A stretch of DNA of 64,000 nucleotides. It comes from CBDFLA01 sp965248915. Its GTDB lineage: Bacteria > Pseudomonadota > Alphaproteobacteria > M2410. Both the position numbers and the translations under genes were made by a program. How positions within the stretch are numbered: position 1 is the first letter of the stretch; every line of letters begins with the position of its first letter. The notes under the pieces were generated by a model. That model saw only the letters and a list, made by a program, of their open reading frames with translations, searched no databases and was not told the origin of the DNA. Of the stretch, positions 1 to 9,553 are shown piece after piece. Location: positions 496,001 to 560,000 of the forward strand of contig OZ252216.1 in NCBI GenBank assembly GCA_965248915.1. The letters run 5' to 3'.

Positions 1-74
1 CAGTGGAACACAATGCTGCCATCTTGACCGGATATCTGATATAGAGTGTGCCGATAACAGGGGAATTGGCGAGT

Positions 75-725
75 ATGAGTATTAGAGCATTTGAGATGTT
101 CCGCCGGTTCACGGCTGGCCTGGTTGTGGCGATTAGTGTGAGCACCGCCGTCCATGCACAAGAGCAGAGTTACAATGTTGGGGACGTTCGGATATTGCGG
201 GTGCCGCAGTCCGTGTTTCTAGAGAAAGACTTCTTTGCTTATTACGACAAACGCCTGGTGAGTTTGGAAGAGGAATCTCTTTGGAAACTGTCGAAGAATG
301 CCAATCATGAGTCCTACCGATTCATCTGGGCGCCCTTAGAAGGATCGGCGCTTGTCATTCGTATCGACTTCGAAACACAAGATGAGGGCACGATCACCAT
401 TAAGCGCTCAACAGGTGTGACGGCGGAAGATTGGGGCGATGTCAGTGAAACAAAGGTGTCGAAACTTACGACGGAACAGATTGATCTCTTCCGTTTTGAG
501 TTCTCGCGCTTGAATTACTGGTTTTTGCCACGTGAGTTCGAAGGCATGCAAATGAACGGATCCCTGTGGCTCATTGAGGCCGCAAACCAGGGCATGTATC
601 ACACAGTGCCGCGCTACAATCCTAACCTCGGCCTGTTGTTCGAGTTCGAGAGGTTTCTTGTGCGATTTGTGGGCTTGGAAGATGATCTTGTAAAGCTCGA
701 CACCGGCGCAGCTGAGGCTGAGTAA
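75..725 (+). CDS. Exported protein of unknown function
   Basis: About 216 aa. A basic N terminus is followed by a hydrophobic stretch ending near AVHAQ, a typical Sec signal peptide, so the mature protein is probably periplasmic. The rest is soluble, rich in aromatic and acidic residues, with no motif I recognise. The ATG at 75 is chosen because AGGGGA lies about 10 nt upstream; an in-frame GTG at 48 would add nine residues before the signal peptide and looks less likely. It stands alone on the plus strand with a 160-bp gap to the next gene. Function unknown. Confidence 0.7.
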   Translation: MSIRAFEMFRRFTAGLVVAISVSTAVHAQEQSYNVGDVRILRVPQSVFLEKDFFAYYDKRLVSLEEESLWKLSKNANHESYRFIWAPLEGSALVIRIDFETQDEGTITIKRSTGVTAEDWGDVSETKVSKLTTEQIDLFRFEFSRLNYWFLPREFEGMQMNGSLWLIEAANQGMYHTVPRYNPNLGLLFEFERFLVRFVGLEDDLVKLDTGAAEAE

Positions 726-888
726 AGCTAAAACCTTCGTGTGAGGGGTGCGACATTTCAGACGCGTGACTTCACGCTGGCAAGGCGTATGTTGCTTCCA
801 TTCGACATTAAGACGACGTCCCAAGCCGCGCAGTATCACGCTGCTGCGGCTTTGTGCACATGTCGCGAAATAGAATGGAACCATTCCA

Positions 889-2544
889 ATGACGACTGCG
901 TCCCCCAATGCCCCAACAGTTGCGTCCGCTCTGCTACAAGCATTGAAAGATCATGGTGCCACCGAAATTTTCGGCATACCCGGTGACTTCGCGCTGCCGT
1001 TTTTCAATGCGGTCGAGACGGAAAAAATTCTCCCACTTTATCTGATGAGCCATGAACCCGGTTTGGGTTATGCAGCCGACGCGGCTGCGAGGTTCAATGG
1101 CAAGTTAGGTGCGGTGGCTGTGACTTATGGCGCGGGTGCTTTCAACATGGTGAATGCAGTGGCAATGGCCTACGCGGAGAAATCCCCTTTGGTGATCATC
1201 TCTGGGGCGCCAGGCACAGGCGAGGGCGCGAAAGGACTGCTCTTGCATCACCAAGCCAAGACGCTGGCATCACAAGCGAAGGTCTACAGTGAGATCACAT
1301 GCGATTCAGCCATCCTCGACAATCCGGCTACTGCACCCCAAGAGATCGCGCGGGTGTTGGAAACCTGTCTTGAGCAATCACGACCGGTCTACATCGAGTT
1401 TCCCCGCGATATGGTTTCAATGCCAACCGAACCGGTTCCGCCCTTTGTCGACAAACAAGTCGACCAAAGAGCCATTGAAGCATGCGCCTCAGAAATCATT
1501 TCTCGAATTGAAGCCGCCACCTCGCCGATGATCCTAGCAGGCGTGGAAGTACGCCGTTATGGCTTGGAGGCCAAGGTCGCCAAACTGGCCACCAAACTCG
1601 GACTTCCCATTGCCACCAGCTTTATGGGGCGCGGCATGTTCGCCGACCCAGACACTCCCTTGGTTGGCACCTATTTTGGTGTGGCAGGGGACCCCGCCGT
1701 TTCCAAAGCCGTCGAAACATCGGACGCGCTGTTGCTCATGGGAACGATCTATTCTGACTGCAATTTTGGTGTGGCGGAACGAAAGATCGATATGTCACAG
1801 GCGATTGAAATGGTCGATGGCACTGTCCGAATTGGCTTTCACTCCTATCCAACAGTCCCCTTGAAAAATCTTGTGGATGCAATGATCGACAGGGCCACCA
1901 CAGTAGGTGAGGCCGCACGGTGGCGACAGCCAGATTACCCCCATGGGTTGGATGAAGATGACAGCGCCGTCGAACCAGAAGATGTTGCAAAAGCGGTAAA
2001 CGATCTCTTTCATCGACACGGACCTATGCCCATGACCTCAGATGTTGGCGTCGCTCATTTCACTGTCATGAACATTGACACCGTTCCCATGGCGGCCCCC
2101 GGCTACTACGCGAGTATGGGATTTGCCATACCCGCCGCTCTTGGCGTGCAAGCCGCCAGTGGTGATCGACCTCTCGTCTTAGCTGGCGACGGTGCCTTTC
2201 AAATGACCGGTTGGGAACTTGGCAACTGTCAGCGCTATGGCTGGGATCCGATTGTCCTTGTCCTCAACAATACCTGTTGGGAAATGCTACGCGCACTTCA
2301 GCCGCAAGCCGGATACAATGATCTTGATGACTGGCGGTACGCAGAGATTGCAGACAAGATTGGTGGGGACGGCGTTCGTGTGACGACGCGCTCTGAGTTA
2401 GCGACAGCGCTAGAGAAGGCGTGGACTAAACGCGGACGTTTTCAACTCATTGAGGTGATGATTCCGAAGAAATCCCAACCCGCCAATATGACGCAGTTCA
2501 TTTCGGGAATACGCAAACTCTCTGTTTTGAGCCAAACTTCCTAG
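889..2544 (+). CDS. ThDP-dependent 2-keto acid decarboxylase (phenylpyruvate/indolepyruvate type)
   Basis: A 551-aa thiamine-diphosphate enzyme of the pyruvate/indolepyruvate decarboxylase family. The residues defining non-oxidative decarboxylases in this family are visible: the Asp of GIPGDF (D33), the cofactor-activating Glu of SHEPG (E56), the His-His pair (about 120-121), and the C-terminal ThDP/Mg motif starting GDGAF and ending LNN near residues 430-460. The NN-x2-WEML segment resembles Azospirillum-type phenylpyruvate decarboxylase more than yeast or Zymomonas PDC, so an aromatic 2-keto acid is the likely substrate (inference), giving phenylacetaldehyde or indole-3-acetaldehyde. Length is normal for the family. 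No aminotransferase or aldehyde dehydrogenase lies next to it, so the pathway is open. Confidence 0.85.
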   Translation: MTTASPNAPTVASALLQALKDHGATEIFGIPGDFALPFFNAVETEKILPLYLMSHEPGLGYAADAAARFNGKLGAVAVTYGAGAFNMVNAVAMAYAEKSPLVIISGAPGTGEGAKGLLLHHQAKTLASQAKVYSEITCDSAILDNPATAPQEIARVLETCLEQSRPVYIEFPRDMVSMPTEPVPPFVDKQVDQRAIEACASEIISRIEAATSPMILAGVEVRRYGLEAKVAKLATKLGLPIATSFMGRGMFADPDTPLVGTYFGVAGDPAVSKAVETSDALLLMGTIYSDCNFGVAERKIDMSQAIEMVDGTVRIGFHSYPTVPLKNLVDAMIDRATTVGEAARWRQPDYPHGLDEDDSAVEPEDVAKAVNDLFHRHGPMPMTSDVGVAHFTVMNIDTVPMAAPGYYASMGFAIPAALGVQAASGDRPLVLAGDGAFQMTGWELGNCQRYGWDPIVLVLNNTCWEMLRALQPQAGYNDLDDWRYAEIADKIGGDGVRVTTRSELATALEKAWTKRGRFQLIEVMIPKKSQPANMTQFISGIRKLSVLSQTS

Positions 2545-2610
2545 CCTTTGGCCTATTGACCAATCTGAGACCTCGCGCCAACATGTGGACTCTCAGGACA
2601 GGAGAACGCC

Positions 2611-3555
2611 GTGAAGATCATCGCACCCAAATACCTCTTGGCTGTCTCGCTCGCGATAGGGGTAATGGCCACCGCAGCTTGCTCAACGCAAAGGAATTCG
2701 AAGTTGGATATCAGTTCTCTCTGGGATTTTAACGACCCCGAAGCCTCGCGAGGAAAATTTGAGGAGGCGTTGGCAAGCGATGATCTTGACGAAGGCGTGC
2801 GATTAGAACTCCAAACCCAGATCGCGAGGACATATAGTCTTCAAGCGAAGTTCGAAGAGGCGCATGAGGTATTGGACCGTGTTGAACCTCAGCTAGCGCC
2901 CGACCATTCGACAGCGCGCATCAGATATCTTCTCGAGCGCGGCCGCACATGCAATTCCGCGGGTGACAAAGAAAAGGCTCGCGATCTCTTCGTAAAGGCC
3001 TTTCAGGAGTCGGAGCAAACTGGCAATGACGCTCTGGCGATCGATGCCGCTCACATGGTTGCGATCGCTGAGAGTGAGTTTGATGACCGCATGGCCTGGA
3101 ACCTTCGCGCTCTGGAACTAGCTGAAAAAGCGAAAGATGAAAAATCAAGAAATTGGATTGGGAGCCTGACCAACAACATTGGCTGGGATTACTTCGAAAA
3201 ATCAGACTACGACAAGGCCCTTGAACAATTCAAAAGATCCAGAGAGTTTTTTGAGGGGAGCGGTGCAACGTCGAAGGAGCAGATCGCCAGGTGGAGTATC
3301 GCGCGAACCTTGCGCAGTCTCGGGTTTCTGGATGAAGCGTTGGCGATACAATTGGCGCTGCTTGCAGAACATGAAGCGGCAGGAACCGGTGATGGTTTCG
3401 TGTTTGAGGAACTTGGGGAGCTTTATCTTGCTCTCGAAGAGGTCGAAAAATCAAAGCCACACTTTGCGAAAGCCCACGAGTTATTGTCGCAAGACACATG
3501 GCTCAAACGCAACGAACCTGAGCGGCTTCAAAGATTGAAAGACCTGAGTGTTTGA
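2611..3555 (+). CDS. TPR-repeat probable lipoprotein
   Basis: A 314-aa protein with an N-terminal hydrophobic signal ending in TAACS; the lipobox is imperfect (Thr at -3) but a lipid-anchored Cys is plausible. The rest is helical with repeated A/L/Y/A spacing typical of tetratricopeptide repeats, for example around residues 95-140 and 190-235 (YFEKSDYDKALEQF). TPR proteins act as protein-binding scaffolds; the partner is unknown. The start is a GTG with a good GGAG site about 9 nt upstream. It follows the decarboxylase by 66 bp on the same strand and may be cotranscribed, but nothing ties the functions together. Confidence 0.75.
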   Translation: MKIIAPKYLLAVSLAIGVMATAACSTQRNSKLDISSLWDFNDPEASRGKFEEALASDDLDEGVRLELQTQIARTYSLQAKFEEAHEVLDRVEPQLAPDHSTARIRYLLERGRTCNSAGDKEKARDLFVKAFQESEQTGNDALAIDAAHMVAIAESEFDDRMAWNLRALELAEKAKDEKSRNWIGSLTNNIGWDYFEKSDYDKALEQFKRSREFFEGSGATSKEQIARWSIARTLRSLGFLDEALAIQLALLAEHEAAGTGDGFVFEELGELYLALEEVEKSKPHFAKAHELLSQDTWLKRNEPERLQRLKDLSV

Positions 3556-3666
3556 AATGACGTCGAAAGTCGATTTGCTGAATTCTGTGTAACCCCCTTT
3601 GCAGAAAGTCGCTTGGCCCCCGGGCAATATTGCGGCTAAGGTGCGATCAGAGCGGGGGATATGGAC

Positions 3667-5961
3667 ATGGTGCGGTTTGCTAAGGCAATTGGGGCCTGGT
3701 TCAAGCGACAATTTACGCCGACGGATGTGGCCTGGAAGGCTGCTACACGCGCTTTGTGGGTTTTGACGTTCGCCTTAGTTTTCGTGAACGCGCTCTATTC
3801 TGTTATAGAGACATTCACGCTTGAGCGATTGATGGGGTTCGGGGTGGTGTTGACGATCCCATTTGTGATTGCGCTCGGTTATCTTTTCGCTTTGTTGTTG
3901 GTTTCACGCCTTCGCGTTTCCTACCACTTCGCATTCTTGATCGCCATTTTCTTTGCCATGATGACGGGCGGAGCCGCTTGGGGGGTCAAAGGTGGGCTTG
4001 CTTTCGCCGCGATCTCTATTCTCTCGCTCAGCTTTCTCGCCGGTGGCTTAGCTTCGATGCGTTGTGGCACGCGATTCCATTGGGTGACGCTGCTTGTAAC
4101 TTTCTCAGGATTCGTCGGCATCGTCGCACTCGCTTTTGGCATCTTGAAAGACGGCGAAGACTTAAACCCAACCATGGCGTCTTTCGTTCTCGAAGACAGA
4201 ACGATTGCCGCCTCTGATCCTGGAGTTCAAGGGTCACATTCAGTCAGAACACTGACTTATGGTTCAGGAACCGACAAAAATCGGCCCGAGTTTGGCGAGG
4301 AAGTTGATATTGTCGCCCCGTCGGTTGACGGTTCGGTTCTCGTGGATCGGTGGTCCGGGTCGGTTGGCTGGGCCCGCACCCGTTATTGGGGGTTTGATGC
4401 AACAGAGCTTCCTTTGCAAGGCCGTGTATGGATGCCTGAAGGTGAGGGACCATTCCCATTGGTTTTGGTGGTACATGGAAACCACGGCATGGAGGATTTT
4501 TCTGATCCAGGTTACGATTACTTAGGCGAACACCTGGCCAGCCAAGGCTTCATTCTTGTCTCTGTCGACGAGAATTTTCTCAACTCCTCCTATGCAGACA
4601 TGCTCAATCCATTAGAGCCCGGCATTGGGTCGGAAAACGATGCCCGCGGATGGGTGCTTCTTGAGCATTTGAGCTTATGGCGGGAATGGATGGCAGACGA
4701 CAGTCACGAACTCTTCGGCAAAGCGGACCTCTCCCGGATCGCACTCATCGGTCATTCGCGCGGCGGAGAAGCCGTGGCTCATGCCGCTGCTTTCAATACG
4801 CTTCAGCACTATCCCGATGACGCGACGTTGGCGTTTGACTACGGCTTCGACATTGGCGGGATCATCGCCATCGCTCCAGCAGACGGACAGTACCGGCCGC
4901 GCAAACGTTTCACGCCGTTGCGGGACGTCAACTATTTCACCATTCACGGATCATTGGACGGTGATGTGCAGTCGTTCATGGGCGTGTCTCAACTCTCTCG
5001 GGTTGCGTTTTCTGGAGATGAGATGAAGTTCAAGTCGAGCCTCTACATCGATGGCGCCAATCACGGTCAGTTCAATACCTCGTGGGGGCGTAATGATTTT
5101 GGCATGCCGTTCGGCTGGTTCTTGGATACCAAGCAAATTATGGACCCAGAAGAACAACGAGACATCGCACGCACCTATTTCCATGCCTTCCTTCAAGTAA
5201 CATTGAACGGCCAAGATCAATACCGAGCCCTTTTCAAAGACCCGCGTCTGGGTGCCGCCTGGCTTCCAAACAGATACTACGTGGCCAACTACGCAGATTC
5301 CGAGACAGAGTGGCTGGCGACTTTTGATGAGGACTTGGATCCTGCAACCGCGACGGTCAGTGCTGGCGCGATCATCGGCGAGAATCTCTCAAAATGGAAA
5401 GAGACCTGGGTCGATCTAAAATGGAACCCGCTCGACTCTCATGTAGCGATCTTTGCTTGGGACGAGCGCGTGCACGAAGACACAGCCTCCTTCGCCATTC
5501 AGATCGACAGAGCGGCATATGATTTGAGTGATGCCACCCACCTTGTCTTTGCTGCAACTCAATCGGCCGGCGGAACGCTGCCTAAAGACTTTGACAGCGA
5601 CGACGAAGAGTTAAAAGACGAAGCTGAAGATGCCGTCACCGAAGAGGACGAAGAAGAAGACAGTACGTCTGAACCGCTCGATTGGACGATCGTGTTGACC
5701 GATTCAGCGGGAGAAGAGGCAAGCCTACCGTTGAGCCATGACCTGCCGCTCTATCCGCAACTCAAAGCGCGAACGCGCCGGGCAAGTTTTATGGAAGAAA
5801 TTGCGGAGTCAGAGGCATTGCTGCGTCACTACAGTTTCGACTTAGGCGATTTCCTGGAGGTCAATCCAAACTTCAGCCCCGCGCAGCTGAGCGAAATCCG
5901 GTTTGTCTTTGACAAATCAGAACGCGGCGCCGTCATCCTCGATGATGTGGGACTTCGCTAG
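3667..5961 (+). CDS. Membrane-anchored alpha/beta hydrolase
   Basis: About 764 aa. The first ~165 residues hold about five hydrophobic helices. A serine-hydrolase domain follows: an oxyanion-type segment (LVVHGNHG), the nucleophile elbow GHSRGG and a late His in GANHGQ are consistent with the catalytic machinery of the PAF-acetylhydrolase/dienelactone-hydrolase-like superfamily. After about residue 520 comes a beta-rich C-terminal domain interrupted by a strongly acidic tract (bases about 5587-5670). The ATG at 3667 is preferred over 3661 because the GGGGGA site sits 7 nt upstream of 3667 but only 1 nt from 3661. Substrate unknown; an esterase or lipase role at the membrane is inference. Confidence 0.75.
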   Translation: MVRFAKAIGAWFKRQFTPTDVAWKAATRALWVLTFALVFVNALYSVIETFTLERLMGFGVVLTIPFVIALGYLFALLLVSRLRVSYHFAFLIAIFFAMMTGGAAWGVKGGLAFAAISILSLSFLAGGLASMRCGTRFHWVTLLVTFSGFVGIVALAFGILKDGEDLNPTMASFVLEDRTIAASDPGVQGSHSVRTLTYGSGTDKNRPEFGEEVDIVAPSVDGSVLVDRWSGSVGWARTRYWGFDATELPLQGRVWMPEGEGPFPLVLVVHGNHGMEDFSDPGYDYLGEHLASQGFILVSVDENFLNSSYADMLNPLEPGIGSENDARGWVLLEHLSLWREWMADDSHELFGKADLSRIALIGHSRGGEAVAHAAAFNTLQHYPDDATLAFDYGFDIGGIIAIAPADGQYRPRKRFTPLRDVNYFTIHGSLDGDVQSFMGVSQLSRVAFSGDEMKFKSSLYIDGANHGQFNTSWGRNDFGMPFGWFLDTKQIMDPEEQRDIARTYFHAFLQVTLNGQDQYRALFKDPRLGAAWLPNRYYVANYADSETEWLATFDEDLDPATATVSAGAIIGENLSKWKETWVDLKWNPLDSHVAIFAWDERVHEDTASFAIQIDRAAYDLSDATHLVFAATQSAGGTLPKDFDSDDEELKDEAEDAVTEEDEEEDSTSEPLDWTIVLTDSAGEEASLPLSHDLPLYPQLKARTRRASFMEEIAESEALLRHYSFDLGDFLEVNPNFSPAQLSEIRFVFDKSERGAVILDDVGLR

Positions 5962-5969
5962 ACGTACGC

Positions 5970-6638
5970 TCAATTGGGGCCGGACATGTGAAATGCAAGT
6001 GCGCGCTCAAAGGCAGGCCGTCCATATAGCCGCGCCATGTAGGCGGCAACATTGTCAAAACCCTTCGCATATGGCGTGTCAATAACATAGCGCAACGAAC
6101 ACCCCATGATCAGATCGGCAACAGTGAAGCGTTCACCGACAAGGTATTTTCGCTGGCCCAAGATTTCATCGAGCGTACTCAACATACCTTTCGCCTGATC
6201 AGCAAACCGCTCTTGACGCCATTCGTTCCCTGGTGCGTCCGGTGTGAAATTCACAGTTGCAAAATATCCAAAAACGGCAGGTTCAAGGGTTGCCTTCGCA
6301 AAGTGAAGCCACTGATCGATTTCGGCATCACCTCTGGCGTCGCAAGCAACAAGACGATCATCGCCTTCAACTTTGTTCGCCAGATATTTCACGATCGCCG
6401 CTGATTCGAATAGATTGAGATCTGCCTCCTCATCGCGAATAACCGGAACTTTGCCAAATGGGTTCGCTGCGATGTAGTCAGGGCTTTTGTGCTCGCCTTT
6501 GGACACATCGAACCATTTCACGTCGAACGGAAGATCAAGTTCATAGAGTGCCCAAAAAATGCGAATGTCTCTTAAGAGTCCTTTGGCATTGCCGCCGTCT
6601 GATCCTTCAAAATATCCTGCGTAAACGGTAATGGTCAT
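5970..6638 (-). CDS. Glutathione S-transferase family protein
   Basis: A 222-aa cytosolic GST. The N-terminal thioredoxin-like domain (residues about 1-85) carries the cis-Pro segment KVPVIRDEE and the glutathione-binding ESAAIVKYLA stretch; the C-terminal helical domain includes the N-capping motif in ERFTVADLIMG. Such enzymes conjugate or isomerise electrophiles with glutathione. It is convergent with the upstream hydrolase gene, with only 8 bp between the stops, and has its own start opposite the cytochrome gene. The specific substrate cannot be read from sequence. Confidence 0.88.
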   Translation of the reverse strand: MTITVYAGYFEGSDGGNAKGLLRDIRIFWALYELDLPFDVKWFDVSKGEHKSPDYIAANPFGKVPVIRDEEADLNLFESAAIVKYLANKVEGDDRLVACDARGDAEIDQWLHFAKATLEPAVFGYFATVNFTPDAPGNEWRQERFADQAKGMLSTLDEILGQRKYLVGERFTVADLIMGCSLRYVIDTPYAKGFDNVAAYMARLYGRPAFERALAFHMSGPN

Positions 6639-6741
6639 CGGTAGGGCTCCTTATTTTGATCCCAAATTGTGTCAATAAGAGTTGCAGAGAACGATTGCCA
6701 TCAGCTTGAGGGCATGATGCAATGGCCAAGGAGGGAACTCA

Positions 6742-7131
6742 ATGATGACAAAAGAAAATCACAAAAGAGTGAGAAAAGGTGCCGCCATTGTTGCGACGCT
6801 TTTCATAGTCTCTGCCTGCGGTGAAGACACAACCGCGCCATCAGGTCCGACACTAGAGACCATCGCAAAGGCTGAGCAATTGACCCCGTCTGATCCTGCC
6901 TTCGCGGAAATTTATGAGACCACCTGCAAAGCCTGTCATGCCAATCCGGACACCGGTGCGCCATTGACAGGAGATGCACAGGCCTGGGCTCCGCGTATTG
7001 CCAAAGGAAGCGACGTCCTCCTCGACAATACAATCGATGGATTTAAGGGCATGCCGCCTCTGGGTCTTTGTATGGATTGCACAGCGGATGAGTTCGCGGC
7101 ACTCATTGAATTCATGACGACTGCTGAATGA
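6742..7131 (+). CDS. Lipid-anchored cytochrome c5-type monohaem protein
   Basis: A 129-aa small cytochrome c. A lysine-rich start and hydrophobic helix end in the lipobox VSAC (lipidated Cys26). The haem site is CKACH (62-66), the distal ligand is probably the Met of FKGMPP (104), and a later Cys pair (110 and 113) matches the extra disulfide of the cytochrome c5 group. It would sit on the periplasmic face of a membrane and carry single electrons. The next gene, an exported FAD-linked lactone oxidase, begins 11 bp downstream, which suggests the cytochrome is its electron acceptor (inference). Confidence 0.85.
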   Translation: MMTKENHKRVRKGAAIVATLFIVSACGEDTTAPSGPTLETIAKAEQLTPSDPAFAEIYETTCKACHANPDTGAPLTGDAQAWAPRIAKGSDVLLDNTIDGFKGMPPLGLCMDCTADEFAALIEFMTTAE

Positions 7132-7142
7132 GGGGCGACACA

Positions 7143-8534
7143 ATGCAAGTAAACAAAAGAGACTTCGTAAAGTCCTTAGTATTCGGTGGTGCGTTTCTAA
7201 CGCTTCCTTTGTCGACTTCAGGCGTTCTGGCGGAACCATCTGCGACAACGACGCGCAAAATTCCCTGGCGCAATTGGTCTGGCCTGCAGGAGTGTTACCC
7301 CGAGCAACGCATCGCTCCAAAGTCTCTGGATGAGCTCTCGGAAGTGCTAAAGAGCGCGACCGGAATTGTGCGCCCTGTGGCCTCCGGTCATTCCTTCCAA
7401 GCGCTCGTTCCAACTGATGACACAATCGTCTCCATGCGCAATTTCGCCGGCATGTCATCTCATGACGCCGCTTCCAATCAGGCGACTTTTGGTGTTGGAA
7501 CAGTGCTTAGCGCCGTCGGTGAACCCTTGGGCGCTGTTGGACAAGCGCTCCCCAATATGCCCGATGTGGACAAACAGTCCCTTGGCGGGTCTTTCTCAAC
7601 TGCAACCCATGGCACCGGTATCGCCTTGCCCGCCATGCATGACAACATCGTTGGGTTGAAGCTTGTAACAGCTGCAGGCGATTTGTTGACTTGTTCACAG
7701 ACTGAAAACCCCGAAGTTTTCAATGCCGCGCGCGTATCGCTTGGATCCTTGGGGATCATGACGGAGGTGCGTCTGCAAAACGTGCCGCGTTTCAAGCTGA
7801 AACGTCGCACCTGGGTCGAACCGATCGACGAACTCCTTGAGAAAGCAGAAGGTCTCGCCAAAGAAAACCGCACCTTTGAGTTCTTCTACATTCCGTTTTC
7901 AGGCTATGCGGCTGCAACAATTACCAATGAAACCGAAGAGGACATCACCGAGGCGCCGAGTTCAGAAGACAGCGAGATCGTGTTTGAGCTTCAAAAGATG
8001 CGTGATCGTTTCGGTTGGTTGTCGGTGGTGCGTACCTGGCTCATTGGCATGGCTTTGGGCGACATACCACCAGAAGAACAAGTCGATGAGTCATGGCGCA
8101 TTTTCGCCAATGAGCGCCCCGTGCGGTTCAATGAAATGGAGTTTCATTTGCCGCAGGAGGTGGCAATTGATGCCATACGTGAGATCAAAACCCTTATTGA
8201 GAAGCAACATACAGAAGTCTTCTTCCCCATTGAGTTTCGCTACATTCGAGAAGATGATGCGCTCCTCAGTCCCTTCTACAAGCGTCCCTCGTGTTCTATC
8301 GCGATCCATCGATACTTCGAGGAAGACCACCGTCCTTTCTTCAAGTCTGCCGAACCCATCTTCAAGAAATATGGCGGACGTCCCCATTGGGGCAAGCTCC
8401 ACACCTTAGGATCAGAAGAACTGTCACAGAGGTATCCAAGGTGGCAAGATTTCTTGGATATCAGAGAGGCACTTGATCCGCATGGCAAGTTCTTGAACGA
8501 ACATTTGTCTCACGTTTTCGGGACGCAAGTCTGA
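7143..8534 (+). CDS. Exported FAD-linked sugar-lactone oxidase (gulono/arabinono-lactone oxidase family)
   Basis: About 463 aa. The VAO/GLO-type FAD-binding domain has VASGHSF near residue 79, where the His (83) matches the residue that carries covalent FAD in L-gulonolactone oxidases, then TATHGTG near 155. The C-terminal HWGK motif of aldonolactone oxidases is present near residue 415. The N terminus NKRDFVK followed by a hydrophobic stretch and an Ala-rich cleavage region resembles a Tat signal with Lys in place of the first Arg, which fits export of a folded flavoprotein. Start 7143 is chosen because GAGGGG lies 7 nt upstream; an in-frame ATG at 7128 would overlap the cytochrome stop. It probably oxidises an aldono-lactone and passes electrons to the cytochrome. 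Confidence 0.82.
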   Translation: MQVNKRDFVKSLVFGGAFLTLPLSTSGVLAEPSATTTRKIPWRNWSGLQECYPEQRIAPKSLDELSEVLKSATGIVRPVASGHSFQALVPTDDTIVSMRNFAGMSSHDAASNQATFGVGTVLSAVGEPLGAVGQALPNMPDVDKQSLGGSFSTATHGTGIALPAMHDNIVGLKLVTAAGDLLTCSQTENPEVFNAARVSLGSLGIMTEVRLQNVPRFKLKRRTWVEPIDELLEKAEGLAKENRTFEFFYIPFSGYAAATITNETEEDITEAPSSEDSEIVFELQKMRDRFGWLSVVRTWLIGMALGDIPPEEQVDESWRIFANERPVRFNEMEFHLPQEVAIDAIREIKTLIEKQHTEVFFPIEFRYIREDDALLSPFYKRPSCSIAIHRYFEEDHRPFFKSAEPIFKKYGGRPHWGKLHTLGSEELSQRYPRWQDFLDIREALDPHGKFLNEHLSHVFGTQV

Positions 8535-8544
8535 GGGAGAGAGC

Positions 8545-9546
8545 ATGTTGTACGATGAGAACTTGGCCAAACACGCGCGCGTGTCTTTCGGACATTGGCC
8601 CACACCCATAGATCACATGTCGAATTTGGGTAAGGCGCTTGGGCACAATGGCCTTTTCATCAAACGCGACGATTGTTCCGGTCTTGGCTTCGGAGGCAAC
8701 AAGGTTCGCAAGCTTGAGTATCTCGTTGCAAAAGCAATCGAGGAGGGCGCTGATACGCTCATTACCGTCGGCGCCGTGCAATCGAACCACGCAAGACAAA
8801 CCGCTGCTGCTGCCGCGAAGAGTGGGCTCAATTGCCACCTGGTATTGCCCCGTATGGTACGAAATGAGAGTGACATCTACGAAACCTCGGGAAATCTCTT
8901 GCTCGATCATCTCTTTGGGGCCGAAGTTCACATCGTCGAGGACGTGGACGCGGCTCTTTTGAAGGCTGGAGAGATTATCGAAACGACCGAAAGCAAAGGC
9001 GGGAAGGCGCATTTCATTCCGCCAGGCGGATCGAACGCCACCGGGTCATTGGGCTTTGTCCGCGCGGCTAAGGAATTGCAGACCCAGGAAAATGACGAAG
9101 GCCGAAGGTTTGATCGCATCGTCCTCGCGGCATCCACCGCTGGCACCTTAGCCGGGCTGGCCATAGGCTTTGCAGCACTTGAAGATCCTCGGCGACTAGA
9201 TGCAGTGATGGTGTATGAGCCAAGCGCAGAGGTGCGACCCAAGGCCCAGACCTTGATTGCTGAGACGGCCGAACAAATTGGGATTGCATCGCCCGGCTTC
9301 GCGAACATCACCTTTCATGACGGATTTTTGGGAGAAGGATATGGGCTACCGACCGACCCCATGCGCGAAGCCGTGAGCCTGATGGCGACCAAGGAAGGCA
9401 TCGCCCTTGACCCTGCGTATACCGGCAAAGCCTTCGCCGGTCTCATTGATTTTCTACGCCGCGGTGACGTCGGCGCAGAAGAAAACATCCTGTTTTGGCA
9501 TACCGGCGGCGCCCCTGCCATCTTCGCTCAGCCGGAAAACATCTAA
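8545..9546 (+). CDS. D-cysteine desulfhydrase / ACC deaminase-family PLP enzyme
   Basis: A 333-aa fold-type II PLP enzyme. The PLP-lysine region is visible in FGGNKVRKLEYL (about 50-61), followed by the GAVQSNHARQ segment used for substrate binding in the D-cysteine desulfhydrase/ACC deaminase group. A glycine-rich phosphate-binding segment (AASTAGTLAG) lies near residue 195. Family members release ammonia from D-cysteine or related amino acids; ACC deaminase activity is less likely without its specific residues, which I cannot confirm. It follows the lactone oxidase by 10 bp with a GAGGGAGAG site, so it is probably in one transcript with it, although the functional link is not obvious. Confidence 0.85.
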   Translation: MLYDENLAKHARVSFGHWPTPIDHMSNLGKALGHNGLFIKRDDCSGLGFGGNKVRKLEYLVAKAIEEGADTLITVGAVQSNHARQTAAAAAKSGLNCHLVLPRMVRNESDIYETSGNLLLDHLFGAEVHIVEDVDAALLKAGEIIETTESKGGKAHFIPPGGSNATGSLGFVRAAKELQTQENDEGRRFDRIVLAASTAGTLAGLAIGFAALEDPRRLDAVMVYEPSAEVRPKAQTLIAETAEQIGIASPGFANITFHDGFLGEGYGLPTDPMREAVSLMATKEGIALDPAYTGKAFAGLIDFLRRGDVGAEENILFWHTGGAPAIFAQPENI

Positions 9547-9553
9547 GGAAAAT

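Noticed and set aside
408..908. Minus-strand frame opposite the first gene and its downstream gap
   Set aside because: No family motif, no ribosome-binding site, and it overlaps the better-supported exported protein gene.
6853..7458. 201-aa minus-strand frame opposite the cytochrome and lactone oxidase
   Set aside because: Composition is that of an antisense frame; the plus-strand genes have clear cofactor motifs.
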